A DNA stretch of 64,000 nucleotides from Streptobacillus moniliformis DSM 12112 (GTDB taxonomy: Bacteria > Fusobacteriota > Fusobacteriia > Fusobacteriales > Leptotrichiaceae). Under the pieces are notes generated by a model. It had not been told where the DNA came from. It worked only from the letters and a program-made list of their open reading frames with translations, and did no database searches. This document shows, piece after piece, positions 43,775 to 52,328 of the stretch. Position 1 is the stretch's first letter; every line of letters begins with the position of its first letter. Position numbers and translations under genes: made by a program. Location of the stretch: assembly GCF_000024565.1 (NCBI RefSeq), contig NC_013515.1, positions 434,001 to 498,000 on the forward strand. The letters are read 5' to 3'.

Positions 43775-44649
43775 TGAGGCCATATTTATTTAAAATAGGA
43801 AGTTTTGAAATTAGAATTTATTCATTAATGTATATTATATCTCTATTTTTAGGAATATTTGTTGCCAAAAAAGATGAAATTGCAAAAAAAAGAGGAATAA
43901 AAGAAAATATTATTGAAGATTATGCATACTTTGTAATTATTGCAGGATTAATTGGAGCAAGAATATATTATGTATTACTTAAATGGGGATATTATAGTCA
44001 AAATCTGTTAGAAGTATTTAAAGTTTGGAATGGTGGACTTGCTATACATGGTGGAATTATAGGTGGGTTAATAGGGACTATAATTTTTGCTAAAATGAAA
44101 AATGTAGATTCATTGGTACTAATGGATATGGCAGTAGGGCCTTTGATTTTAGGGCAAGGATTAGGAAGAATAGGAAATTTAGCAAATGGAGAAATACATG
44201 GATTTCCTACTATTACACCATTTTCAGTGATATTAAAAGGTAATTTTTCGATTTGGTGGCAAGAATTTCAAGCCATGCCTTTAATGAAACAACTTGAATT
44301 TAAAGAATTAGTACCTTGGGGACTTAAGTTTCCATTAGATACACCAGCTGGACAAGAATTTCCAAACATGAGTTTACATCCAGCCATGATATATGAAATG
44401 ATACTTAATTTTATAGCCTTTTATATAATATGGTTTATATTAAGAAAAAAAGAATATTCAAAAGGTATACTTACTATGATATATATTATTACATATGGTA
44501 TTATTAGAATAATTGTTTCAACATTTAGAGCAGAAGATCTGTTAATATCAGGTATAAGAGCACCATATATAGTGAGTTTAATAATGATATTAGCTGGAAT
44601 AGTAGGTATTTATTATTTTAAAAATAAGAATAATAAATATTTAGGGTAG
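43774..44649 (+). CDS. lgt: Prolipoprotein diacylglyceryl transferase
   Basis: The 291-residue inner-membrane enzyme transfers diacylglycerol from phosphatidylglycerol to the lipobox Cys of prolipoproteins. Family motifs: VWNGGLAIHGGIIGGLIG (with the essential His), GQGLGRIGNLANGEIHG (the Lgt signature with Arg), and SLHPAMIYEM. About seven membrane helices are present. It would act on the several lipoproteins encoded in this window (META, Sel1-like, OppA-like, MalE-like). Confidence 0.96.
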   Translation: MRPYLFKIGSFEIRIYSLMYIISLFLGIFVAKKDEIAKKRGIKENIIEDYAYFVIIAGLIGARIYYVLLKWGYYSQNLLEVFKVWNGGLAIHGGIIGGLIGTIIFAKMKNVDSLVLMDMAVGPLILGQGLGRIGNLANGEIHGFPTITPFSVILKGNFSIWWQEFQAMPLMKQLEFKELVPWGLKFPLDTPAGQEFPNMSLHPAMIYEMILNFIAFYIIWFILRKKEYSKGILTMIYIITYGIIRIIVSTFRAEDLLISGIRAPYIVSLIMILAGIVGIYYFKNKNNKYLG

Positions 44650-44665
44650 TTTGAAAGGAGATATT

Positions 44666-45640
44666 ATGAGAAGTTTATCAGGAATACAACCTAGTGGAAT
44701 GCTTCATTTAGGTAATTATTTTGGAGCTTTAAAACAATTTGTTGATTTACAAGATAGTTATGAAGGAATTTATTTTGTAGCAGATTATCATTCGCTTACA
44801 AGTCAAATAAATCCTGAAATGTTAAGAACAAAAAGTATGAATATAGTTATGGACTATATAGCAGCAGGCTTAGATCCTAAAAAATCTACAATATTTTTAC
44901 AATCATCTATACCTTTGCATACAGAACTTATGTGGATATTATCTAATCTTACTCCTATGGCATTACTTGAAAGAGGGCATGCATATAAGGATAAGGTGGC
45001 AAAGGGTATAAAAGCAAATGTTGGATTATTTAATTATCCTGTATTAATGGCAGCAGATATTTTACTTTATGAACCTGATTTTGTTCCAGTAGGAAAAGAT
45101 CAAAAACAACATATTGAATTTACTAGAGATTTTGCTGTTAAATTTAATGAATTTTATGGTAAGGAAGTATTTAAATTACCTGAAGCTTTAATTCTTGATA
45201 ATGTTGCAACTGTTATAGGTACAGATGGTGAGAAAATGTCTAAATCGTATGGGAATACAATAAACATATATGCACCTGAAAAAATAGTGAAAAAACAAGT
45301 TATGAGTATAGTTACAGATTCAGCAGGGCTTGAAGATTCAAAAAATCCAGATAATAATATTACTAAACTTTATTCTTTATTTGCTGATGAAAATGAAATA
45401 AAAGCAATGAAAGAAAAATTCATTGCGGGGAACTATGGATATGGTCATGCTAAAAAAGAATTACTAGAAAGAATTTTAGACTATTTTAAAGAACAAAGAG
45501 AAAAAAGGTTTGCATTAGAAAATAATTTAGATTATGTAAAAGAAGTGTTAAGAGCTGGAAGAGAAGCTGCAAATAAAATAGCAGAAGCTAAAATGAAAGA
45601 AGTTAGAAAAACTGTTGGTCTTATAAGTGATGAGATATGA
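44666..45640 (+). CDS. trpS: Tryptophanyl-tRNA synthetase
   Basis: A 324-residue class I synthetase. It opens MRSLSGIQPSGMLHLGNYFGAL with the HIGH-like HLGN, has YPVLMAADILLYEPDFVPVGKDQKQH in the centre, and EKMSKSYGN as the KMSKS motif. ATG 44666 lies after GAAAGGAG; TTG 44651 would add five residues not seen in the family. The last codons overlap the next gene (ATGA). Confidence 0.97.
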   Translation: MRSLSGIQPSGMLHLGNYFGALKQFVDLQDSYEGIYFVADYHSLTSQINPEMLRTKSMNIVMDYIAAGLDPKKSTIFLQSSIPLHTELMWILSNLTPMALLERGHAYKDKVAKGIKANVGLFNYPVLMAADILLYEPDFVPVGKDQKQHIEFTRDFAVKFNEFYGKEVFKLPEALILDNVATVIGTDGEKMSKSYGNTINIYAPEKIVKKQVMSIVTDSAGLEDSKNPDNNITKLYSLFADENEIKAMKEKFIAGNYGYGHAKKELLERILDYFKEQREKRFALENNLDYVKEVLRAGREAANKIAEAKMKEVRKTVGLISDEI

Positions 45641-46098
45641 AAAAAATACTAGTAGCATTATTTGCTGGAATATTTTTATTATCTTGCTCGAGTATAAATA
45701 TATCAACATCTTCAATTAAAAATTCTCTTTCTAAAAGATTTGATGGTGAGCAAAATTTCTATATCTTTAAAGCTGAAACTAAAGTAACCAAGGTTTTTAT
45801 TGAAAATAGAAAATTAAATATAGAAGTAGAACTTAAATTAAAAAAATTAGAAAAACCTATAGTTGCTTTAATTGAAACTGAATTAAAATATAATTTACCT
45901 AAACTATATGCTACAAATGCATATATTAAAAGTGTATCTAATGTTGAATATGAAAAAATTGTAAAAGAATTATTTAATATAATAGCTAAGACCGTATTAT
46001 TTAATAAGGAAATATTAGATGTTAGAGAAAAAATAAATCCAGATAAGGTTAAAGATATATATGTAGGAGAAAAAGCAATAGTTGTTGAATTTAAATAA
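45637..46098 (+). CDS. Small periplasmic-facing lipoprotein, unknown
   Basis: The 153-residue protein starts MKKILVALFAGIFLLSCSS, a lipoprotein signal with Cys17. The mature part is beta/alpha with FYIFKAETKVTKVFIENRKL and VGEKAIVVEFK; it loosely resembles DUF1439-type lipoproteins but I am not certain. It overlaps trpS by ATGA and so is translationally coupled. No ribosome-binding site of its own is obvious. Confidence 0.7.
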   Translation: MKKILVALFAGIFLLSCSSINISTSSIKNSLSKRFDGEQNFYIFKAETKVTKVFIENRKLNIEVELKLKKLEKPIVALIETELKYNLPKLYATNAYIKSVSNVEYEKIVKELFNIIAKTVLFNKEILDVREKINPDKVKDIYVGEKAIVVEFK

Positions 46099-46114
46099 AA
46101 AAATATGATATAAT
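46085..46114 (+). promoter_or_regulatory. Promoter of the EIIA gene
   Basis: TTGAAT at 46085-46090, 18-nt spacer, TATAAT at 46109-46114, inside the last codons of the preceding gene; ATG at 46136. Confidence 0.6.
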
Positions 46115-46135
46115 GAATGAAATTAGGAGGAAAAT

Positions 46136-46657
46136 ATGGGATTTTTATGTCGTTTATTCGGTAAATGCAAAAGGGAAGAAACAAAAAAAAGTAATGAGAT
46201 TAAAATCATATCACCATTAGATGGAAAGGTAATTCCATTAGAAGAAGTTCCAGATCCAACATTTGCACAAGCATTACTTGGTAATGGTGTGGGTATAGAG
46301 CCTTTAACAAGTGGAGTTATTAAATCACCAGTAGATGGAACTATTATACAATTATTTGAAACTAAGCATGCTTTTGTTGTTGAAACTGAAGATGGTGTTC
46401 AAGTATTAACACATTTTGGTTTAAATACAGTTAAATTAAAAGGAGAAGGTTTTGAAATAATTACTAAAGAAGGAAGTAAGGTTAAGGCAGGAGATCCTAT
46501 AGTTAAATTTGATTATGATTTCTTAAAATCTAATGCAGCTTCTTTAATAACACCTGTTGTTATACTTGAAACTGAGGAATATAAATCAGTTATACCAGTA
46601 AAAGGAATTGATACAGCAATTTCAGGAGAAACAGTAATAATTAATATAGAAAAGTAA
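46136..46657 (+). CDS. crr: PTS glucose-type EIIA component
   Basis: The 173-residue phosphocarrier protein has both active-site histidines: His78 (ETKHAFVVE) and the phosphorylated His93 (VQVLTHFGLNTVKL), plus ISPLDGKVIPLEEVPDPTFA. It is a stand-alone EIIA that takes phosphate from HPr and passes it to glucose- or maltose-family EIIB/C proteins. No EIIBC, HPr or EI gene lies in the window. It has its own promoter, an AGGAGG site and a terminator. Confidence 0.95.
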   Translation: MGFLCRLFGKCKREETKKSNEIKIISPLDGKVIPLEEVPDPTFAQALLGNGVGIEPLTSGVIKSPVDGTIIQLFETKHAFVVETEDGVQVLTHFGLNTVKLKGEGFEIITKEGSKVKAGDPIVKFDYDFLKSNAASLITPVVILETEEYKSVIPVKGIDTAISGETVIINIEK

Positions 46658-46663
46658 TTATGT

Positions 46664-46697
46664 AAAATGAATATATTTAATATATATTCATTTTTTT
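46664..46697 (+). terminator. Terminator after the EIIA gene
   Basis: Stem AAAATGAATATAT / ATATATTCATTTT around a 4-nt loop with a T run. Confidence 0.85.
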
Positions 46698-46765
46698 AAT
46701 TATACATATATTCGTATTTAATTTCTTATACTATATGAAAATATAATTAAATTATTTTTAAAATA

Positions 46766-46796
46766 TTGACAAAATATGTGGGGGGGGGGGTATAAT
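46766..46796 (+). promoter_or_regulatory. Candidate phase-variable promoter: poly-G tract in the -35/-10 spacer (OMP operon 2)
   Basis: TTGACA at 46766-46771 and TATAAT at 46791-46796 are 19 nt apart. The last 11 nt of the spacer (46780-46790) are G. Arrangement and spacing match the promoter at 11342-11372, including AAA after the -35 box and TAA after the -10 box. Spacer length would vary with the G count. Confidence 0.85.
46780..46790 (+). repeat. G homopolymer, 11 nt
   Basis: Eleven consecutive G directly before the -10 box of OMP operon 2. Confidence 0.97.
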
Positions 46797-46828
46797 TAAA
46801 TATATAAGAAAGAATAGGAGAATAGTTA

Positions 46829-47362
46829 ATGAAAAAGTTGTTATTAATACCAATATTTATAGGATTAATTTCATTTTCAGTTGATATTATTGGGCCAAGA
46901 TATAGAATAGAAAGTTCTTTAGGAACTTTAAGTGGTAGAGAAAAATATATTTTTAGAAGTTATAAATTTTTTTCAAGTTCTATTTCATTATTTACGGAAT
47001 GGAAAGCAGAGATTAATCAAAAATTAGATATAACATTTGGGCCTAAAATTACAGGAAATGTTGCAGTTAACTTTGATAATCCCAGTCAACCAACAATAAG
47101 ACCTAGTATACTTTTAGGAGGAGAAGTAGATTTTAATTATAAAATAAAAGAAAATATTAAAGTGTATACAGGTATAGAAGTAGGAACAGGAATAGGATTT
47201 CAGGTTCCAATTATTTCAGGAGATAAACATATCCAAGGTCCAGAATTTACATCTATAAGTAAATTTGCATTAGGTATAAAATTAAAAGATAGATATAACA
47301 TTGCTATTTATACAGGGGATATAAATGGAATGATTGGAATAGAGTTAGGATATACTTTTTAA
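46829..47362 (+). CDS. Small outer-membrane beta-barrel protein, tandem copy 1
   Basis: A 177-residue exported protein: signal peptide about 1-17 (MKKLLLIPIFIGLISFS), then an 8-strand-sized beta barrel with the family blocks GPRYRIESSLG, LDITFGPKITGNV, LLGGEVDFNYKIKENIKVYTG, and a C-terminal IELGYTF ending in Phe. It is the first of four paralogs in a row, directly behind the poly-G promoter. Role (porin-like, adhesion, immune target) is not readable. Confidence 0.85.
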   Translation: MKKLLLIPIFIGLISFSVDIIGPRYRIESSLGTLSGREKYIFRSYKFFSSSISLFTEWKAEINQKLDITFGPKITGNVAVNFDNPSQPTIRPSILLGGEVDFNYKIKENIKVYTGIEVGTGIGFQVPIISGDKHIQGPEFTSISKFALGIKLKDRYNIAIYTGDINGMIGIELGYTF

Positions 47363-47378
47363 AAGAAAGGAATAATAT

Positions 47379-47945
47379 ATGAAAAAATTAATATTATCAA
47401 TAATGCTATCTGTTGTAGGAATGATTTCATTTTCAACGAATATTACTGGTGGAAAATATAGGGTTGAAGGAGCATTAGGTTTTATTAGTACTAAACAAGA
47501 AAGTAAATTTGAAAATATTAGATATACTTCAGGATCTATTTCAATATTGCCTGAATTTAAAGCTCAAATTAATAAAAAGATAGATATAACATTTGGGCCT
47601 AAAGTTACAGTAAATATTGACTTTCATAGTTATCAAAGTAAATCAAAAATTAGACCTAGTGTAATTTTAGGAGGAGAAGTAGATTTTAACTATAAATTAA
47701 AAGATAATATTAAAATATATACTGGTATAGAAATTGGAACAGGAGTTGCAATACACATGAATTATATACCTTTAGATAAAAGAGTTAGCAACAATAATAA
47801 TTCTCCTTTAGAATTAAAGAGGACAGAATTAGCTACTATAGGTAAAATGTCATTAGGAGTTAAAATAAAAGATAAATTTAATGTAGCTCTTTATACAGGA
47901 AATACTAAAGGAGTGTTAGGAATAGAATTAGGCTATACTTTTTAG
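47379..47945 (+). CDS. Small outer-membrane beta-barrel protein, tandem copy 2
   Basis: A 188-residue paralog of the preceding gene, and the closest to it: signal MKKLILSIMLSVVGMISFS, then GGKYRVEGALG, IDITFGPKVTVNI, ILGGEVDFNYKLKDNIKIYTG and the end IELGYTF. It has an extra loop of about ten residues (DKRVSNNNNSPLELK), probably surface-exposed. Spacing to copy 1 is 16 nt and contains GAAAGGAATAATAT before ATG, the same spacer sequence as in front of copy 3. Confidence 0.85.
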   Translation: MKKLILSIMLSVVGMISFSTNITGGKYRVEGALGFISTKQESKFENIRYTSGSISILPEFKAQINKKIDITFGPKVTVNIDFHSYQSKSKIRPSVILGGEVDFNYKLKDNIKIYTGIEIGTGVAIHMNYIPLDKRVSNNNNSPLELKRTELATIGKMSLGVKIKDKFNVALYTGNTKGVLGIELGYTF

Positions 47946-47961
47946 AAGAAGGGAATAATAT

Positions 47962-48582
47962 ATGAAAAAGATATTAATAATATTGTTTATTGGATTAGGA
48001 TTAAATTCTTTTTCAATTTCAACGAAAGCAAATAATAGAAAAAATGTAACTAAAAAAGTTTCAACTAAATCTTCAGACTTTAGAAATAAAGTTAATAATA
48101 GTGAGACTTTAAATAAAATAATAGGACCAAGATATAAGATTGATGGATCATTAGGTATAATAAGTAGTAGATATGTTCAGAATTATGCTGAAAATTATAT
48201 TTCTCTTTCTGCTGGATTTTCATCTGAATGGAAAACTATAGTCAATAAAAATTTTGATATAACATTTGGACCAAAGATAACTTTAAATGTCTATAGTGAT
48301 TCATCAGGAGCTTCTATTGAAATTAATCATGGTTTAATTTTAGGTGTAGTATCTGATTTTAATTATAGATTAATTGAAAATTTTAAATTATACACAGGAA
48401 TAGAGTTTGGAATAGGAGGAGGTATTAGGATTTTGTATCCAAAATTAATTCCAAGTGGAGAAAATTTATTATCTATAGCTAAAATTTCTTTAGGATTTAA
48501 ATTAAATGATAAGTATAATGTAGGATTTTATGTAGGAAATGTTAAAGGATTAGTTGGAATAGAAGCAGGGTATACTTTTTAG
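47962..48582 (+). CDS. Small outer-membrane beta-barrel protein, tandem copy 3 with basic N-terminal insert
   Basis: A 206-residue paralog. After the signal peptide (about 1-18) it has an extra Lys/Asn/Ser-rich stretch of about 35 residues (about 20-54, beginning TKANNRKNVTKKV) before the common GPRYKIDGSLG start of the barrel. Then FDITFGPKITLNV, NYRLIENFKLYTGIEFG, and the end IEAGYTF. The insert would sit at the periplasmic N-terminus, perhaps as a peptidoglycan contact; this is inference. Confidence 0.85.
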   Translation: MKKILIILFIGLGLNSFSISTKANNRKNVTKKVSTKSSDFRNKVNNSETLNKIIGPRYKIDGSLGIISSRYVQNYAENYISLSAGFSSEWKTIVNKNFDITFGPKITLNVYSDSSGASIEINHGLILGVVSDFNYRLIENFKLYTGIEFGIGGGIRILYPKLIPSGENLLSIAKISLGFKLNDKYNVGFYVGNVKGLVGIEAGYTF

Positions 48583-48600
48583 AAGAAAGGAATAAAATAT

Positions 48601-49119
48601 ATGAAAAAAATGTTATTAATAATATTATTTGTTGGAATAGGGTTAATTTCATTTTCAAATAATATTATTGGACCAAGATATAGAGTAGATTTGTCTTTAG
48701 GATTTGGTTATATTCTAAGTGAAAAAGACAATGGTAATGAGTTTATTTCTACATCTATAGGGGTTTTGCCTGAATGGAAATATCAGATTAATAATAAGTT
48801 AGATTTAACTTTTGGTCCAAAAGTTAATTTAATTTTTTCAAATTATATTTCTTCAAAAACTAAATTTTTAAATGGGTTAGTTTTGGGAGGAGAAGGAGAC
48901 TTTAATTATAGATTAAAAGAAAATGTTAGATTATATTCTGGTATAGAAGTTGGTATAGGTGGATTAATTAAATTTATGCCTAATAAAGTTGAAAGTTATG
49001 AAATTATAAATGTAAGTAAAATTTCATTAGGAGCTAAAATAAAAGATAAGTTTAATATTGCTTTTTATATAGGATATAGTAAAGGATTGCTTGGAATAGA
49101 AACAGGATATACATTTTAA
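48601..49119 (+). CDS. Small outer-membrane beta-barrel protein, tandem copy 4
   Basis: A 172-residue paralog ending the array: signal MKKMLLIILFVGIGLISFS, GPRYRVDLSLG, LDLTFGPKVNLIF, LGGEGDFNYRLKENVRLYSGIEVG, ending IETGYTF. It lacks the insert of copy 3. Spacing to copy 3 is 18 nt with GAAAGGAATAAAAT. A strong terminator follows at once, so all four genes form one operon. Confidence 0.85.
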   Translation: MKKMLLIILFVGIGLISFSNNIIGPRYRVDLSLGFGYILSEKDNGNEFISTSIGVLPEWKYQINNKLDLTFGPKVNLIFSNYISSKTKFLNGLVLGGEGDFNYRLKENVRLYSGIEVGIGGLIKFMPNKVESYEIINVSKISLGAKIKDKFNIAFYIGYSKGLLGIETGYTF

Positions 49120-49146
49120 AACAGTAGTTAATACTACTGTTTTTTT
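49119..49146 (+). terminator. Terminator of OMP operon 2
   Basis: Stem AAACAGTAG / CTACTGTTT with a 6-nt loop, followed by T run. Confidence 0.9.
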
Positions 49147-49161
49147 AAATAATGATATATA

Positions 49162-49190
49162 TTGATTTTTTTGCTAAAAAATGATAGAAT
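49162..49190 (+). promoter_or_regulatory. Promoter of pfkA
   Basis: TTGATT at 49162-49167, 17-nt spacer, TAGAAT at 49185-49190; ATG at 49232. Confidence 0.55.
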
Positions 49191-49231
49191 ATTTAAGTAA
49201 TTAATAAAGTTAGAATGAAACGGAGGACATA

Positions 49232-50197
49232 ATGAAAAAGATAGCAATCTTAACTAGTGGTGGAGATTCACAAGGAATGAATACCGCTATAAGAGTAGTT
49301 GCTAAAACTGCTATGCATAAGGGTATAGAAGTTTATGGAATTAGAAGAGGGTATAAAGGAATTTTGAATAGAGATATATTTAAAATGTCATTACTTGATG
49401 TAGCTGGTCTTGCAGGAAAAGGTGGTACTATGTTATTATCAGCAAGATTACCAGAATTTAAGGACCCAGAAGTAAGAACTAGAGCAGCTAATATTTTAAA
49501 AGAATTTGGTATTGAAGGATTAGTAGTAATAGGTGGAGATGGTTCTTTCCACGGTGCTCATTATTTATATGAAGAGCATGGAATAAAAACTATAGGAATA
49601 CCTGGAACTATAGATAATGATATTGCAGGAACAGATTATACTATAGGTTATGATACAGCATTAAATATAATACTTGAATCATTTAACCAAATTAGAGATA
49701 CTGCTAAATCTCATGATAGAACTTTCTTTATAGAAGTTATGGGAAGAAATTGTGGAGATCTAGCTTTAAATGCTGGAATTGCAGCAGGAGCAAATGGTAT
49801 ATTAATTCCAGAGGTTGAAACTTCTATTGAGGATATAATAAATATTATACAAAAAAGAAGAGAAGCTGGAAAATTCTATGATGTAATAATAATGTCAGAA
49901 GGATATAAAAACAAAGAGAATATACTTAAGGAATTAAAAGAAAGAATGCCTGAGTTAGATGTTAAACATACTGCATTATCACATATTCAAAGAGGTGGAA
50001 ATCCTACAGCAGCAGATAGATTACTTGCTACAAGATTAGGAGTTAGAGCAGTAGAATTATTATTAGAAGGAAAATCAGGTTTAATGGTTGGAATTGAAAG
50101 CTCAACTGTAGTAACTCACAAATTATCATATGCATGGGAAAATTATCATAAAAAATCTCAAGAAGATTATGATATTGCAATGATGTTATCAGTTTAA
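49232..50197 (+). CDS. pfkA: ATP-dependent 6-phosphofructokinase
   Basis: A 321-residue glycolytic enzyme. Motifs: TSGGDSQGMNTAIR (ATP site; the usual GGDAPG is GGDSQG here), GGDGSFHGA, the catalytic PGTIDNDIAGTDYTIGYDTA, MGRNCGDLAL, and LSHIQRGGNPTAADR. The length is that of the bacterial allosteric form. CGGAGGA precedes ATG. It lies 30 nt before pyk, giving a two-gene glycolysis operon. Confidence 0.95.
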   Translation: MKKIAILTSGGDSQGMNTAIRVVAKTAMHKGIEVYGIRRGYKGILNRDIFKMSLLDVAGLAGKGGTMLLSARLPEFKDPEVRTRAANILKEFGIEGLVVIGGDGSFHGAHYLYEEHGIKTIGIPGTIDNDIAGTDYTIGYDTALNIILESFNQIRDTAKSHDRTFFIEVMGRNCGDLALNAGIAAGANGILIPEVETSIEDIINIIQKRREAGKFYDVIIMSEGYKNKENILKELKERMPELDVKHTALSHIQRGGNPTAADRLLATRLGVRAVELLLEGKSGLMVGIESSTVVTHKLSYAWENYHKKSQEDYDIAMMLSV

Positions 50198-50227
50198 ACT
50201 TTAAAATAAATATTTAGGAGGATTTAG

Positions 50228-51667
50228 ATGAAAATTAAAATGACTAAGGTTGTATGTACTATAGGGCCAAAAAGTGAAAAGAAAGAAGTTTTAAAACAAT
50301 TAATTTTAAGTGGAATGAATGTTATGAGATTAAACTTCTCACACGGAGATTTTGAAGAACATGGAAATAGAATTAAAACTATAAGAGAAATATCAAAAGA
50401 AACAGGAAAGCATGTTGCAATTTTATTAGACACTAAAGGACCAGAAATTAGAACAGGTTCTCATGCTGAAGGTGACGTTAAATATGAATTAGTTGAAGGA
50501 CAAGATTTCATAGTTACTACAGATTATGAATTTAAAGGAACACCTGAAAAAATTTCAGTTTCTTACCCTAACATGACTAAAGACTTAAAACCAGGAGATA
50601 CTATATTAATAGATGATGGATTAATAGGTTTAGAAGTTAAGAAAATAGAAGGAAATGAAATTTTCTGTAAAGTTAAAAACTCTGGAGCATTAGGGCAAAA
50701 GAAAGGTGTTAACTTACCAGGAGTATCAGTTTCATTACCAGCTTTAGCTGAAAAAGATAAAGGAGATTTAAAATTCGGTTGTGAAGTTGGAGTTGACTTT
50801 ATAGCTGCTTCATTTATAAGAAAGGCATCAGACGTTGCTGAAGTTAGAAGAGTTTTAGATGAAAATGGTGGAGAACATATTAAAATAATTTCTAAGATAG
50901 AAAATCAAGAAGGTATAGATAACTTTGATGAAATATTAGAATTATCTGATGGAATCATGGTTGCAAGAGGAGATTTAGGAGTAGAAATTCCAGTAGAAGA
51001 AGTTCCATTTGCACAAAAAATGATGATCAAAAAATGTAATGCAGCTGGTAAACCAGTAATTACAGCAACACAAATGTTAGATTCTATGCAAAAAAATCCA
51101 AGACCTACAAGAGCAGAAGCAGGAGATGTTGCTAATGCGATTTTAGATGGAACAGATGCAGTTATGTTATCTGGGGAATCTGCAAACGGTAAATATCCAG
51201 TAGAAGCTGTTAAAACTATGGCTACAATTTCTGCTAAAACAGATGAATATGGAGTACCAAAAATTTACTACAGTCATGATGTAACAATTACTGAAGCTGT
51301 ATCAAAAGGTGCAGTAGAAGCTGCTGAAAATTTAGGAGCTAAATTAATAGTTTGTTGGACAAAGACTGGAAGAGCTGCTAAAATGATTAGAAAATACAAC
51401 CCAACTATGCCAATTATTGCTTTAACTGATTGTGAAGTTACTGCAAGACAATTAGCATTAGTAAGAGGAGTTAGAGCAGTTGTTGCTAAAGATTTAGATA
51501 ATGCTGAGCATTTCTTCGCAAAAGCATTAGAAGTAGCTGCATCAAATGCATCAACTACTGAAGATGAAGCATACACAGGATTTAAAAAAGGTGATTTAGT
51601 TGTATTAGTAACAGGAATTTCTGAAACAGGAACAACTAATACATTTAAAGTTGCAAGAATAGGATAA
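50228..51667 (+). CDS. pyk: Pyruvate kinase
   Basis: A 479-residue enzyme making pyruvate and ATP from phosphoenolpyruvate. Motifs: [16 protein letters not shown] at the start, [48 protein letters not shown] (catalytic Lys), [14 protein letters not shown], and a C-terminal regulatory domain ending in FKVARIG. AGGAGG lies 5 nt before ATG. Confidence 0.97.
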   Translation: MKIKMTKVVCTIGPKSEKKEVLKQLILSGMNVMRLNFSHGDFEEHGNRIKTIREISKETGKHVAILLDTKGPEIRTGSHAEGDVKYELVEGQDFIVTTDYEFKGTPEKISVSYPNMTKDLKPGDTILIDDGLIGLEVKKIEGNEIFCKVKNSGALGQKKGVNLPGVSVSLPALAEKDKGDLKFGCEVGVDFIAASFIRKASDVAEVRRVLDENGGEHIKIISKIENQEGIDNFDEILELSDGIMVARGDLGVEIPVEEVPFAQKMMIKKCNAAGKPVITATQMLDSMQKNPRPTRAEAGDVANAILDGTDAVMLSGESANGKYPVEAVKTMATISAKTDEYGVPKIYYSHDVTITEAVSKGAVEAAENLGAKLIVCWTKTGRAAKMIRKYNPTMPIIALTDCEVTARQLALVRGVRAVVAKDLDNAEHFFAKALEVAASNASTTEDEAYTGFKKGDLVVLVTGISETGTTNTFKVARIG

Positions 51668-51680
51668 TAAAATATAAAAT

Positions 51681-51712
51681 AGAAAAAGAACTGTTTATTC
51701 AGTTCTTTTTCT
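51681..51712 (+). terminator. Terminator after pyk
   Basis: Perfect 13-bp stem AGAAAAAGAACTG / CAGTTCTTTTTCT with a 6-nt loop. The stem itself supplies the T run. Confidence 0.9.
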
Positions 51713-51726
51713 ATGAAAGGTAATGT

Positions 51727-52314
51727 ATGAAAAAAATTGATGAATTAGTGCTAGTATTATCTAATTTAAAGGGTATAGGTAAAAAAAATGCAACTAGAAT
51801 TGCTTTTGATTTACTTTCAAAAGATGAAGATGATATAAACTATCTGTTATATACCATTAAGAGTGCATATGAAAATATAAAGCCATGCAGTGTATGCCAT
51901 AATTTAACTGATTTAGGCATATGTGATATATGTAGTTCTACTAATAGAAATAAAAATGTAATTTGTGTAGTAGAAGACACAAGGGATATTTATGCTTTCA
52001 ATAAGGCAAGTTCATATAATGGACTATATCATGTATTAGGTGGTAAAATAGATCCATTAAATGGTATAGGTATAGATGAATTAAATATAGATAGTCTTTT
52101 ATCGAGAATAGATGAAAATATAAATGAGGTAATTCTCGCACTAAATCCTGATTTAGAAGGAGAAACAACTATACTTTATCTGACAAAATTATTAAGTAAT
52201 ATGAATGTTAAAGTTAGTAGAATAGCAAGTGGAATACCTATAGGTGGAAATATAGAGTATTCTGATAGTGCTACTTTAATTAAATCATTAGAAGGTAGAG
52301 TAATAATAAAATAA
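51727..52314 (+). CDS. recR: Recombination protein RecR
   Basis: The 195-residue DNA-clamp protein of RecF-pathway repair has an N-terminal helix-hairpin-helix ([20 protein letters not shown]), a C4 zinc finger with Cys54, Cys57, Cys66 and Cys69, and a Toprim domain with [14 protein letters not shown] and [19 protein letters not shown] precedes ATG. The usual partner dnaX is not adjacent. It overlaps no other gene and is followed by metK 14 nt later. Confidence 0.96.
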   Translation: MKKIDELVLVLSNLKGIGKKNATRIAFDLLSKDEDDINYLLYTIKSAYENIKPCSVCHNLTDLGICDICSSTNRNKNVICVVEDTRDIYAFNKASSYNGLYHVLGGKIDPLNGIGIDELNIDSLLSRIDENINEVILALNPDLEGETTILYLTKLLSNMNVKVSRIASGIPIGGNIEYSDSATLIKSLEGRVIIK

Positions 52315-52328
52315 GGAGATTAAAAATA

